From: Myxococcales bacterium
Lineage (GTDB): Bacteria > Myxococcota_A > Bradymonadia > Bradymonadales > Bradymonadaceae
Assembly: GCA_007120615.1 (NCBI GenBank)
Contig: SKNI01000241.1
Coordinates: 1-11,190 of the forward strand
Length of the DNA: 11,190 nucleotides
Reading direction: 5' to 3'
Positions 4,933-11,190 of this stretch are shown here, piece after piece. The notes under the pieces were generated by a model. The model made no database searches. It saw only the letters and a list, made by a program, of their open reading frames with translations, and was not told where the DNA came from. The position numbers and the translations under genes were made by a program. Positions within the stretch are counted from its first letter, which is position 1. Each line of letters starts with the position of its first letter.

Positions 4933-6684
4933 ATGCGTCACGTACGTCCGATATTGATTCTATTCTTTCTTACTCTTGGCTTTTCTGGCTTTGCGGCCTG
5001 TGGCGGCGATGCACCGGACCCCGGAGCCGATGGCACGGAGCGGGAAGTCGTACCCACCTGTGAAGGTAAATGCGACGGCCCCAATGATATCTTTACCAGT
5101 CCTTATAAAGCGGATATGGACGCTTTAAACGCCATCTTCTCCGATGGCACCCCCATGGAGAATATCGAAGATGCCTTCGTGGTCGAGGTCGACCTTGGAG
5201 AAGCTCAATTCACCGCTCCCACTCACCTCTTCAGCGGTCCGGTCAATGTGATCCCCTACGCCGACGGTGATAACGTCACTGACGCCGCAGGCGAAGTGAT
5301 GGAGCGAGGAGATGCGGTCATCGCCGAAGCTTTTGCACCCGGCGTCATCGGTTTGACCATCAAGCATCACCGCAGTTCCAACCGAACCATGAGCCCCCAC
5401 GATATCGAGACCGATATCAAGGAGCAGGTAAAACTTCAGGATACTCATATCGGTATCGTCGTCGGCGCCGTGCGCGACGGGGAGATGGGAGCCATCACTC
5501 TCAACAATCCCCAGAGCTATGAAGGTGGACGCTTTGGAAGTCCGTCCTATCCCATGATCTTCGTCAAGCCCGCCTGGCCCGAATATCTTCCCAGCGGTCT
5601 GGAGTGGGGCTTCAACGACAACACCGTGTTGATGATGGCCGGCTTCAACGCCGTCTCTAACTTCCCCGGCGACTACAACGGCGGCGATCCCCTGGCAGCT
5701 CACACCGTAGAACGACTCGAAGAGCACACCGCCATGATGGTTCGCGCCATCACCGGCGACTCCGAAGCCCAAGATTTCTTCAGCGATCCCGCAAATCTCG
5801 TCTACTGCGCAGAGCTGGCTTTCCTCGGATTCTCGGCCGGACTGCACTTCCCCCTCAATGAGGCGACCATGGTTCCACTCGTCGGCGAAGAGGTCTGGGG
5901 TGATTTCGTAGCTGAGGTCGAGAAGCATCAGGCCGGAGACGAATCGGCATTCTCCACGATGAACTCCAATCCGATGATCTCCAATCTTCCCCTGACCTTT
6001 CCTCCCGACGATCTGCAGCCGGCTCACACCTACGCGCCCAACGCAGCGGAGTTGGCGGATAAGTTGGCATTTAAGCCGATGACCATGGCCGATATCGTGC
6101 AACAATTTTTGCGCACCCACGTGCCTCGCCAGCACCTCGGCGAAGCCATGGCTCCTGTACAGGGACAACTCCTCAACGCCATGAAGCCCGGGCTTCTGGA
6201 GTCCATGGCCATGGATGAGGTCCCCGCAGAAGATCCCCGCCGCGTCGCCATCGACCAACTATTCGGCGCGCTGGTGGACGTAGTCTCCACCCCTCACGCC
6301 GACTACGAGACCTTCCTGCAGAACCTCGCTCCTTTAATGGAGCAGGCTCGCCAGGTCACCGGTCCCCGCGACGATTCGGGAACGGGCTACTTCGTTCCCC
6401 CGAGCCTCTACCACGTTATCGCCCAGGAGAAGCATCCCGGCGGTCTCCTCGGCATGAAGTACGTCGGTCACGGAGTTCACGTCTCCGCCACCTACCTCGA
6501 CACCTCCGAAGATGAGGAGTCCGAAGAAGACTCGTCCGTCCTTCCCGATGACAGCCCCTACGCGCATAGCTGCCAGTCTTCCTGTGGTGGCCAGGCCCCT
6601 GAGTCCAGTTGTTGGTGTGATGATCTCTGCACGCAATACGGCGACTGCTGCGACGACGTGCAAGAGCAGTGCACTTTTGAGTGA
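4933..6684 (+). CDS. Large lipoprotein with C-terminal somatomedin-B-like module
   Basis: This 583-residue exported protein has a lipoprotein signal (MRHVRPILILFFLTLGFSGF, lipidated C23), then a low-complexity linker. CEGKCDGPND (43-52) follows, a short motif I associate with secreted proteins of Myxococcota-like bacteria. Residues 60-520 form the unnamed core. Within it, RGDAVIAEAF (125-134), THIGIVVGAV (171-180) and LVYCAELAFLGFSAGL (289-304) are arranged like the GD, His and Cys segments of YiiX/YaeF-type permuted papain amidases; this is a hypothesis only. An acidic spacer (SEDEESEEDSS) leads to a module with eight cysteines at 547, 551, 560, 562, 566, 572, 573 and 580. Their spacing, together with the CDDLC and YGDCC segments, matches somatomedin-B domains. 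It is likely surface-anchored. It is convergent with the SDR gene, 13 bp between the ends. Confidence 0.82.
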   Translation: MRHVRPILILFFLTLGFSGFAACGGDAPDPGADGTEREVVPTCEGKCDGPNDIFTSPYKADMDALNAIFSDGTPMENIEDAFVVEVDLGEAQFTAPTHLFSGPVNVIPYADGDNVTDAAGEVMERGDAVIAEAFAPGVIGLTIKHHRSSNRTMSPHDIETDIKEQVKLQDTHIGIVVGAVRDGEMGAITLNNPQSYEGGRFGSPSYPMIFVKPAWPEYLPSGLEWGFNDNTVLMMAGFNAVSNFPGDYNGGDPLAAHTVERLEEHTAMMVRAITGDSEAQDFFSDPANLVYCAELAFLGFSAGLHFPLNEATMVPLVGEEVWGDFVAEVEKHQAGDESAFSTMNSNPMISNLPLTFPPDDLQPAHTYAPNAAELADKLAFKPMTMADIVQQFLRTHVPRQHLGEAMAPVQGQLLNAMKPGLLESMAMDEVPAEDPRRVAIDQLFGALVDVVSTPHADYETFLQNLAPLMEQARQVTGPRDDSGTGYFVPPSLYHVIAQEKHPGGLLGMKYVGHGVHVSATYLDTSEDEESEEDSSVLPDDSPYAHSCQSSCGGQAPESSCWCDDLCTQYGDCCDDVQEQCTFE

Positions 6685-6697
6685 GCGTGACGTTTTG

Positions 6698-8140
6698 TTA
6701 TTCTTGCTTCTCTTCCAGAAGCCTCTGCAACTCCACCGACTGCAGATGCTGGCCGAGCGCCCCCATTACCATGGAGTGGATCTTCGCCTGGGTCACCCGA
6801 TAGATAAACCAGGGAAGCCGGGGCCGAAAGTCATGGATCGCTGCCAGCACTTTCTTCCCACCCAGAACCTCTCGAAACTCAAGCCGCCCCTCGTCCTGAC
6901 GGGCGGCGAGCATCCCGCCTCGGATCCAGAAGAGCTGCAGATCTTCCTGGCGTATATCTTCGTCCAACTCCAATATCAGCATCGGCCACGGAAGGGGCCT
7001 GAGATAAAACCGAAGGCTATCGTCATCGCGCCTCTCCACCTTGATGAAGGGACCCATAAACCGCGGCAACCAGCGGGCGTATTCTGCGGCCACCCACCGG
7101 GCACTGCGTCCTCCTGGAAGCGGCAGCCGCTGAACGGAGCGGACCTCCTTTGCTGCATCGGTGGTGACCATAGAAGTGCTCTTCTCCTGCCGCTTTCGCT
7201 CCGAGTGCCCCTTCGATCGACAAGCCTCAATGGCTTCTTCCAGGGCCTGGCGAATCCACTTCGGCTCATGGCCTGCGGCCTGTTGAAATTTGAGGTCTTC
7301 CGGTAAGAGATCATGGCGGAGACTCTCCACCAGAGGACGCACCACCGAACGGGGCTGGCCGCTGAAAAAGCCTACCCAGGCCGTCGACAGCCGCGGCGCG
7401 GTCGCCGGAAGGGAGATCATCGGGCTCTTTCTTCCCAGAATCTGCCCTGCCATCTCCAACAGGTCCCGAAATGTCATCACCTCGGAGCCACCGATATCAT
7501 AGGAATCGCCGGCATATTCCGGATTCGCAATCCCAAACTCCATCAACTCCACCACGTCCGAGAGCGCGATGGGAGCGACCAGAGAATCCACCCACCGAGG
7601 CAGCCCCATCCAGGGCAGACGCCTGGCCAGATTTACGATCATCTCCGTAGAGCTTCCCCCGGCACCGATGACCATCCCCGCTCGTAACGTGGTGACCGGT
7701 GTCTCATAGGCCTGAAGCTCATTTTCTACCTCCAGTCGGGAGGTTAGAAATTCGGACAACTTCCCGGCCTTCGGTATGATCCCCGTAAAGTGAATGATTT
7801 GTTTGAATTCATAGCGCCGAGCGGCGCGGGCAAAATTATCGGCGCAGATGAGGTCCATATCCCGAAAGTTGCCCTGGGTCAGTCGGGCCGAAGGGATCAT
7901 GGAATGAACCAGGTAGATCCCCCGATCCGCCCCTTCCATGGCCGCCATTACCTGCTCTTTGGAGAATAAATCGCATTGACGCCACCGGTAGGTCTCGGTC
8001 CCATAGCGCTTCGCGGCCAGTGCTGGATTGCGCGTCAGCCCGACCAGGTTGTAGTCAGCAGCGAGGCGCTTTCCGATACCCTGACCGATAAAGCCGGTCG
8101 CTCCGGCCACCACAATTTGCTCTTTCTTTTGCTTTATCAT
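6698..8140 (-). CDS. Atypical SDR, NAD(P)-binding protein with DUF2867-like C-terminus
   Basis: This 480-residue protein has two parts. Residues 8-300 are an NmrA/epimerase-like Rossmann domain with VVAGATGFIGQGIG (10-23), GIYLVHSM (74-81) and IIHFTGI (115-121). It has TSRLEVENEL in place of the classical YxxxK active site, and then PVTTLRAGMVIGAG (148-161). This is the atypical SDR pattern: nucleotide binding is expected but classical dehydrogenase chemistry is doubtful. A charged linker (about 305-335, SERKRQEKST) leads to a domain with LRFYLRPLPWPMLILEL, FWIRGGMLA and GRLEFREVLGG, resembling the DUF2867 partner domain. Its ATG directly follows the TAG of the upstream kinase gene, so the two are translationally coupled. 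The role may be redox sensing or a lipid/quinone-type reduction; this is uncertain. Confidence 0.85.
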   Translation of the reverse strand: MIKQKKEQIVVAGATGFIGQGIGKRLAADYNLVGLTRNPALAAKRYGTETYRWRQCDLFSKEQVMAAMEGADRGIYLVHSMIPSARLTQGNFRDMDLICADNFARAARRYEFKQIIHFTGIIPKAGKLSEFLTSRLEVENELQAYETPVTTLRAGMVIGAGGSSTEMIVNLARRLPWMGLPRWVDSLVAPIALSDVVELMEFGIANPEYAGDSYDIGGSEVMTFRDLLEMAGQILGRKSPMISLPATAPRLSTAWVGFFSGQPRSVVRPLVESLRHDLLPEDLKFQQAAGHEPKWIRQALEEAIEACRSKGHSERKRQEKSTSMVTTDAAKEVRSVQRLPLPGGRSARWVAAEYARWLPRFMGPFIKVERRDDDSLRFYLRPLPWPMLILELDEDIRQEDLQLFWIRGGMLAARQDEGRLEFREVLGGKKVLAAIHDFRPRLPWFIYRVTQAKIHSMVMGALGQHLQSVELQRLLEEKQE

Positions 8141-9169
8141 CTACGAGATCGTCTCCAGAATCAGCGCTCTCACCGCCTCAAACGTCTTCTCTCGCTTCTC
8201 GGAGCCATTCAAAAACCCGCAGAGATTCATCAGGTCCAAAAGTTTTACGATTCGTCGCCACCCGTCGGGAAGATGACCTCCTCCCGCCTTAAATCCACGA
8301 GCGAAACCATCGGAAAACCCTGGCCACCGATCGGCGTTCCGCAGCAACGTCGCAGCGTCGAATAACGGGGTTCCGGCGCAGGCAAACTCCCAGTCTAATA
8401 CCGCCCGTACTTCCCAATCATCGCCTACGGGCCCCACCAAAAGGTTGGAGGACTTATAATCCCCGTGGACCAGCCCCTGCGCTCCTTCCACAGCCTCCAA
8501 TCGATGAACGTTCTCATCGATAAAGGTGCGAAGTCTACTCACCGTAGAAGCCCCCAGCCGTTGACCGGCCCGGCCGTCGGTGAGGGACCACTCCAGAAAA
8601 TCCACGAATGAAGCCCGAGTCGATGCAAACTTACGCCGGTAATTCAACTCCTCGTCGAGCAATCCGTGATGAGAGAATCGGCGACTTTCGTGAATATTCA
8701 TCAAGGTCTGGCCCAGGACAAAACCTACCTTCTCGATCGCCTCTGCATCTCGCTGAAATACCTCAAAAGGCTTTCGTCCCTGGACCCATTCGAAGACCCC
8801 CACAGGACGCCCGGCGAGTTTTTCGGCCACGGCGCCCGAGAACCTTCCTGGTTCTACGACAGCGGCCAGCATTTTCGGCACGGGTACCCTGCAGGCTACC
8901 TCCTCGGTGATCACCTGGTCTCTACGACAGGCCCATCGATCGCGTTCGTAGACCCGAATCACCACTCGCTCTCCGTCGGAGAATTCCACGGCGATATTCG
9001 TATTGCACTTTCCGCCCGTGACCACCTCATGGGAGCGAATCTCATCGCGATCGAGAGTCAACCTCAGGATCTCTCTCAACTCCTTCCGCGAAAAGTCCCC
9101 ATATGGCTCAAGGCGCTCCCACTCCTCTTCCGGCCCCAAGAAAGCGTCATTTTCTTTCAAATTCTTCAT
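8141..9169 (-). CDS. APH-type phosphotransferase (kinase) family protein
   Basis: This 342-residue protein-kinase-fold enzyme has the usual APH/choline-kinase length. The N-lobe shows VVTGGKCNTNIAVEFSDGERVVIRVY (49-74), with the ATP-loop TGGKCNTN and a β3 segment VVIRVYERD. The Brenner motif LVHGDYKSSNLLV (233-245) supplies catalytic D237 and N242, and AVLDWEFA (256-263) supplies the metal-binding D259. It would phosphorylate a small hydroxyl-bearing compound in the cytoplasm. Family members include aminoglycoside kinases, homoserine kinase and macrolide kinases, and nothing here points to an antibiotic in particular. It is first in a two-gene unit with the SDR gene, its TAG abutting the next ATG. 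No strong ribosome site precedes its ATG; a GGGAG lies about 16 nt away. Confidence 0.87.
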   Translation of the reverse strand: MKNLKENDAFLGPEEEWERLEPYGDFSRKELREILRLTLDRDEIRSHEVVTGGKCNTNIAVEFSDGERVVIRVYERDRWACRRDQVITEEVACRVPVPKMLAAVVEPGRFSGAVAEKLAGRPVGVFEWVQGRKPFEVFQRDAEAIEKVGFVLGQTLMNIHESRRFSHHGLLDEELNYRRKFASTRASFVDFLEWSLTDGRAGQRLGASTVSRLRTFIDENVHRLEAVEGAQGLVHGDYKSSNLLVGPVGDDWEVRAVLDWEFACAGTPLFDAATLLRNADRWPGFSDGFARGFKAGGGHLPDGWRRIVKLLDLMNLCGFLNGSEKREKTFEAVRALILETIS

Positions 9170-9294
9170 CGCCGCAGATAGTGACGCTCCCGCCGTAGCG
9201 TGTCAATCGAGGAGGGTTATGCTACCGTTCTCCGCAGGAATTCAACGATCAATTCCGCTGAATATTGATGACCCTTTTGCTTCCACTGAAACTA

Positions 9295-10404
9295 ATGAAT
9301 AAGAGCCGATCACTATCTTCATTTGCACTGATTCTCCTTCTTTTCGTCGGGTTTTTCGCGTGCACCAGCACCCTCACCGAGCGAGATACACAGGACAATC
9401 AGCAAAATCAGGCCGTCGCCGATGTGGAGGTCGAAGGGGACATCGAGGAAGATTCCGACGTTGACGCGACCGACGCCGAGTTCGTCTCCGATGCAGACGC
9501 CGACCAGACGGATGGGTCCGACGCTGACCAGACGGATGGGTCCGACGCCGACGCCGCAGCGCCTTTCGCCTGGTCCTACGAGCCGGGCCAGACCTATACC
9601 AGCGAGTCGGGATATGTGGAGTTTATCGCCGGTGATACCCCCATCATCATCACCGCTCCCCACGGGGGATACGACGAGCCCGACGAGATCGAAGACCGCA
9701 CGGGCACCACGGTTCGAGACGCCTACACCCTGGAGCTGAGCCGGGAGTTGGCCGCTGCATTCTACGAAGCCACCGGCCGTCATCCCCACGTGGTGAGCCT
9801 GTTGATGGCCCGTACGAAATTGGACGCCAACCGCGAGATCGAGGAAGCCGCCCAGGGCGACCCCCTGGCGGAGCAGGTCTGGCACGAATTTCACGCGTTT
9901 ACCGAAGAGGCCAAGGAATTCGCCGTGGCCACTCACGGCCAGGGCTTTTATATCGATCTCCACGGACACGGCCATCTCTTGCAGGTCATCGAGCTTGGCT
10001 ATCTCTTAAGCAGCAGCACTCTTCGACAAGATGACTCCACCCTCGATGACCCCGAATATGCCGACGCCAGCAGCATCCGAGCACTCTACTACGACCGGGC
10101 AGACGAGTTGACCTTCTCCCAGCTTTTGCGCGGCGCCACCAGTTTTGGAGCCCTCCTCCACGACCGCGGGTTTCCCAGCGTCCCCAGCCCCGAGCGAGAA
10201 TCTCTAGCCTACGGATATCCCTATTTCTCCGGCGGACCCAATACCCGCCTTCACGGCTCTCGTGACGGGGGAACCATCAGCGGGGTTCAGGTCGAAGCCA
10301 ATCAATCCATCCGCTTCGAAGAGGACGCCCGCCTCGAGTTCGCCGAGGGATTCGCCGAAGCTATCGCCGAGTTTGTAGAGATCCACTACGGTTTTGAGTT
10401 TTGA
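9295..10404 (+). CDS. Lipoprotein with N-formylglutamate-amidohydrolase-like domain
   Basis: The 369-residue protein starts with a lipoprotein signal (MNKSRSLSSFALILLLFVGF, lipidated C23). An acidic tether follows (41-88) containing a DQTDGSDA repeat, then a catalytic domain (about 96-366). FGase-superfamily signatures are in order: PIIITAPHGG (116-125, zinc His), the VRDAYTLEL segment (140-148), ARTKLDANRE (172-181), YIDLHGHGH (219-227, second metal/catalytic His) and GVQVEAN (330-336, likely E334). The family hydrolyses N-formyl or N-acyl amino acids and related amides using zinc; the substrate here is unknown. A lipid-anchored, probably surface or periplasmic member is unusual. ATG 9295 is preferred to ATG 9268 or TTG 9265 because it gives a normal signal peptide; no strong ribosome site is seen. 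The last 19 bp overlap the end of the convergent glycosyltransferase. Confidence 0.85.
   Translation: MNKSRSLSSFALILLLFVGFFACTSTLTERDTQDNQQNQAVADVEVEGDIEEDSDVDATDAEFVSDADADQTDGSDADQTDGSDADAAAPFAWSYEPGQTYTSESGYVEFIAGDTPIIITAPHGGYDEPDEIEDRTGTTVRDAYTLELSRELAAAFYEATGRHPHVVSLLMARTKLDANREIEEAAQGDPLAEQVWHEFHAFTEEAKEFAVATHGQGFYIDLHGHGHLLQVIELGYLLSSSTLRQDDSTLDDPEYADASSIRALYYDRADELTFSQLLRGATSFGALLHDRGFPSVPSPERESLAYGYPYFSGGPNTRLHGSRDGGTISGVQVEANQSIRFEEDARLEFAEGFAEAIAEFVEIHYGFEF
9502..9549 (+). repeat. 24-bp in-frame tandem repeat in the lipoprotein tether
   Basis: The 24-bp unit starting GACCAGACGGATGGGTCCGA occurs twice in tandem (9502-9525, 9526-9549). The copies are identical but for the last base. 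It encodes DQTDGSDA twice and lies in the acidic tether between the lipidation site and the enzyme domain. Confidence 0.85.
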
Positions 10405-11090
10405 GCCAATGCCCCCCCGCCCACAATCTCGTCGACCTCCGAGATAAATCCGCCGAGAATCTCGGGCCATCGAAACTCCTTTGCCCGCCTTCCGGCACCG
10501 ATAGCCAATTGCTTTCGATACGCCGCATCTTCGAGAACCAGCGCCGCCGCCTGAGCCAGGGCCTCCGGATCGTCGGGCTCTACTAACACTCCACTCTCCT
10601 CCGGCTCCACAAGGGTCCGGGTTCCCGGGGCATACGCTCCCACCACAGGGAGGTGGGAGGCCATCGCTTCCAGGGTGACGTTTCCGAAGGTATCGGTGGT
10701 GGAGGGATATAAAAACAGGTCCGCGTTGGCGTAGGCCCGGGCCAGATCGTCGCCGGTGAGATATCCCGTAAAGGTGGCCTCCGGCAATTGACGCTCCATC
10801 CACCGCTTCTGATCGCCGTCACCCACCACCATCACCCGATGAGGCGGCCCTATCTCCTGGAGTCGTCCCAGCCCCGCCACCAGCGTTCTAAGCCCCTTCT
10901 CCCAGACCAGGCGGGCGCAAAATAACACCACCAACTCATCCTGACCGATGCCATAGCGCAACCGCCACCGGGGCCCTCGCTGGCCCTGATGAAACCGGTC
11001 GTGATCTACCCCCCTGGCCAACACCCCATAATGCGCCAGAATCTCTCGATTCACCAGATCCTGACCCAGGGAATCGGTGGGCGTTGAGGT
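10386..11090 (-). pseudogene. GT4 glycosyltransferase, C-terminal half only
   Basis: The frame encodes the donor-binding half of a GT-B glycosyltransferase of family 4. STPTDSLGQDLV and VLARGVDHDRF form the interdomain hinge. VVLFCARLVWEKGLRTL, VMVVGDGDQ, TGDDLARAYANADLFLYPS, TDTFGNVTLEAMASHLPVVG and SGVLVEPDD follow in the normal order, with the TDTFG...LE motif of sugar-nucleotide binding. It would transfer a sugar to a lipid or glycan at the membrane. The N-terminal acceptor half is missing: the frame continues rightward as unlikely sequence (FTPSGATTTT) and meets a TGA at 11118-11120. A GTG at 11054 could start a shorter product, but that would lack half the fold. The break looks like a rearrangement or a sequence chimera. 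Its stop (10386-10388) lies inside the end of the convergent lipoprotein gene. Confidence 0.75.
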
Positions 11091-11190
11091 GGTGGTGGTG
11101 GCCCCTGATGGAGTGAATCAGGAGCTCGACGGGGCCAGCAATCTGATCCCGATTCCATCTCTGGCGCTGCCGATTCAAGAGGGCTATCGC
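11077..11190 (+). pseudogene. GT4 glycosyltransferase N-terminal fragment on the opposite strand, runs off the window
   Basis: On the + strand the frame reads GVEVVVVAPDGVNQELDG followed by ASNLIPIPSLALPIQEGYR and is open to the window end. This matches the second strand and following loop of GT4 N-terminal domains, where a G-H/V-E-V-x-V-x-x-P strand is followed by an IPS-x-x-LP-x-x-x-YR segment. The first strand and glycine loop that should precede it are absent, and a TGA lies at 11062-11064 in this frame. The fragment therefore starts mid-domain, just where the minus-strand C-terminal half stops, head to head with it. Confidence 0.55.

Noticed and set aside
5125..6258. Long minus-strand open frame (377 codons) opposite the large lipoprotein
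   Set aside because: It has no family motif and is His/Gly/Asp/Val-rich in the way antisense frames of GC-rich genes are; the + frame has a signal peptide and a domain.
6512..7306. Plus-strand open frame (264 codons) over the lipoprotein end and SDR tail
   Set aside because: It crosses the ends of two well-supported genes and its translation looks like nothing known; it is a shadow frame.
8141..9169. Calling the APH-type kinase an antibiotic-resistance gene
   Set aside because: The fold is shared by many metabolic kinases and no resistance-specific residues or mobile context are visible.
9182..9205. Near-palindrome TGACGCT...AGCGTGTCA upstream of the kinase gene
   Set aside because: The arms differ by a 2-nt insertion and there is no second copy; too weak to call an operator.
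10936..11178. Minus-strand open frame reading NRQRQRWNRDQIAGPVELL as the upstream part of the glycosyltransferase
   Set aside because: It is in a different frame from the C-terminal half and has no GT4 features, whereas the opposite strand of the same DNA reads as a GT4 N-terminal segment.

Overview
The window is a moderately GC-rich, gene-dense piece of bacterial chromosome, open at both ends. No rRNA, tRNA, CRISPR, transposase or phage gene is visible. Three predicted lipoproteins with long Asp/Glu-rich tethers, a CEGKCDG motif just after one lipidated cysteine, and a somatomedin-B-like module together suggest a Myxococcota/Bradymonadales-type (former deltaproteobacterial) organism. That placement is inferred from protein style only; there is no marker gene.

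Left block (1-2636): the 3' part of an SRPBCC-fold gene is followed by a complete zinc-dependent, formaldehyde-dehydrogenase-like alcohol dehydrogenase and a strong intrinsic terminator. Then comes a VOC (glyoxalase/bleomycin-resistance fold) gene, convergent with a DUF5335-type gene. The block looks like small-molecule and stress metabolism.

Centre (2825-4677): a probable three-gene unit on the + strand encodes a RimK-like ATP-grasp ligase, a 69-residue very basic single-span membrane protein, and a lipoprotein ending in a Glu/Asp/Thr tail built from a 63-bp repeat. A 255-bp gap with a hairpin and a pyrimidine-rich CTCTGCG repeat separates it from a 583-residue lipoprotein (4933-6684) that ends in a complete eight-cysteine somatomedin-B-like module. 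That protein may contain a YiiX-like permuted papain core.

Right block (6698-11190): two minus-strand genes, an APH-type kinase and an atypical SDR with a DUF2867-like tail, abut with zero spacing (TAG then ATG). A + strand lipoprotein carrying an N-formylglutamate-amidohydrolase-like domain follows. Its last codons overlap the end of a convergent minus-strand GT4 glycosyltransferase. That glycosyltransferase is intact only for its C-terminal half. Near 11080-11090 its frame gives out, and the + strand beyond begins to encode what looks like the N-terminal part of a GT4 enzyme in the opposite direction. This marks an inversion breakpoint or an assembly/amplification chimera.

The most interesting points are the broken and inverted glycosyltransferase, the somatomedin-B lipoprotein with its possible hidden peptidase/amidase core, and the ATP-grasp / basic membrane peptide / Glu-tailed lipoprotein operon. 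No gap between genes exceeds 300 bases.
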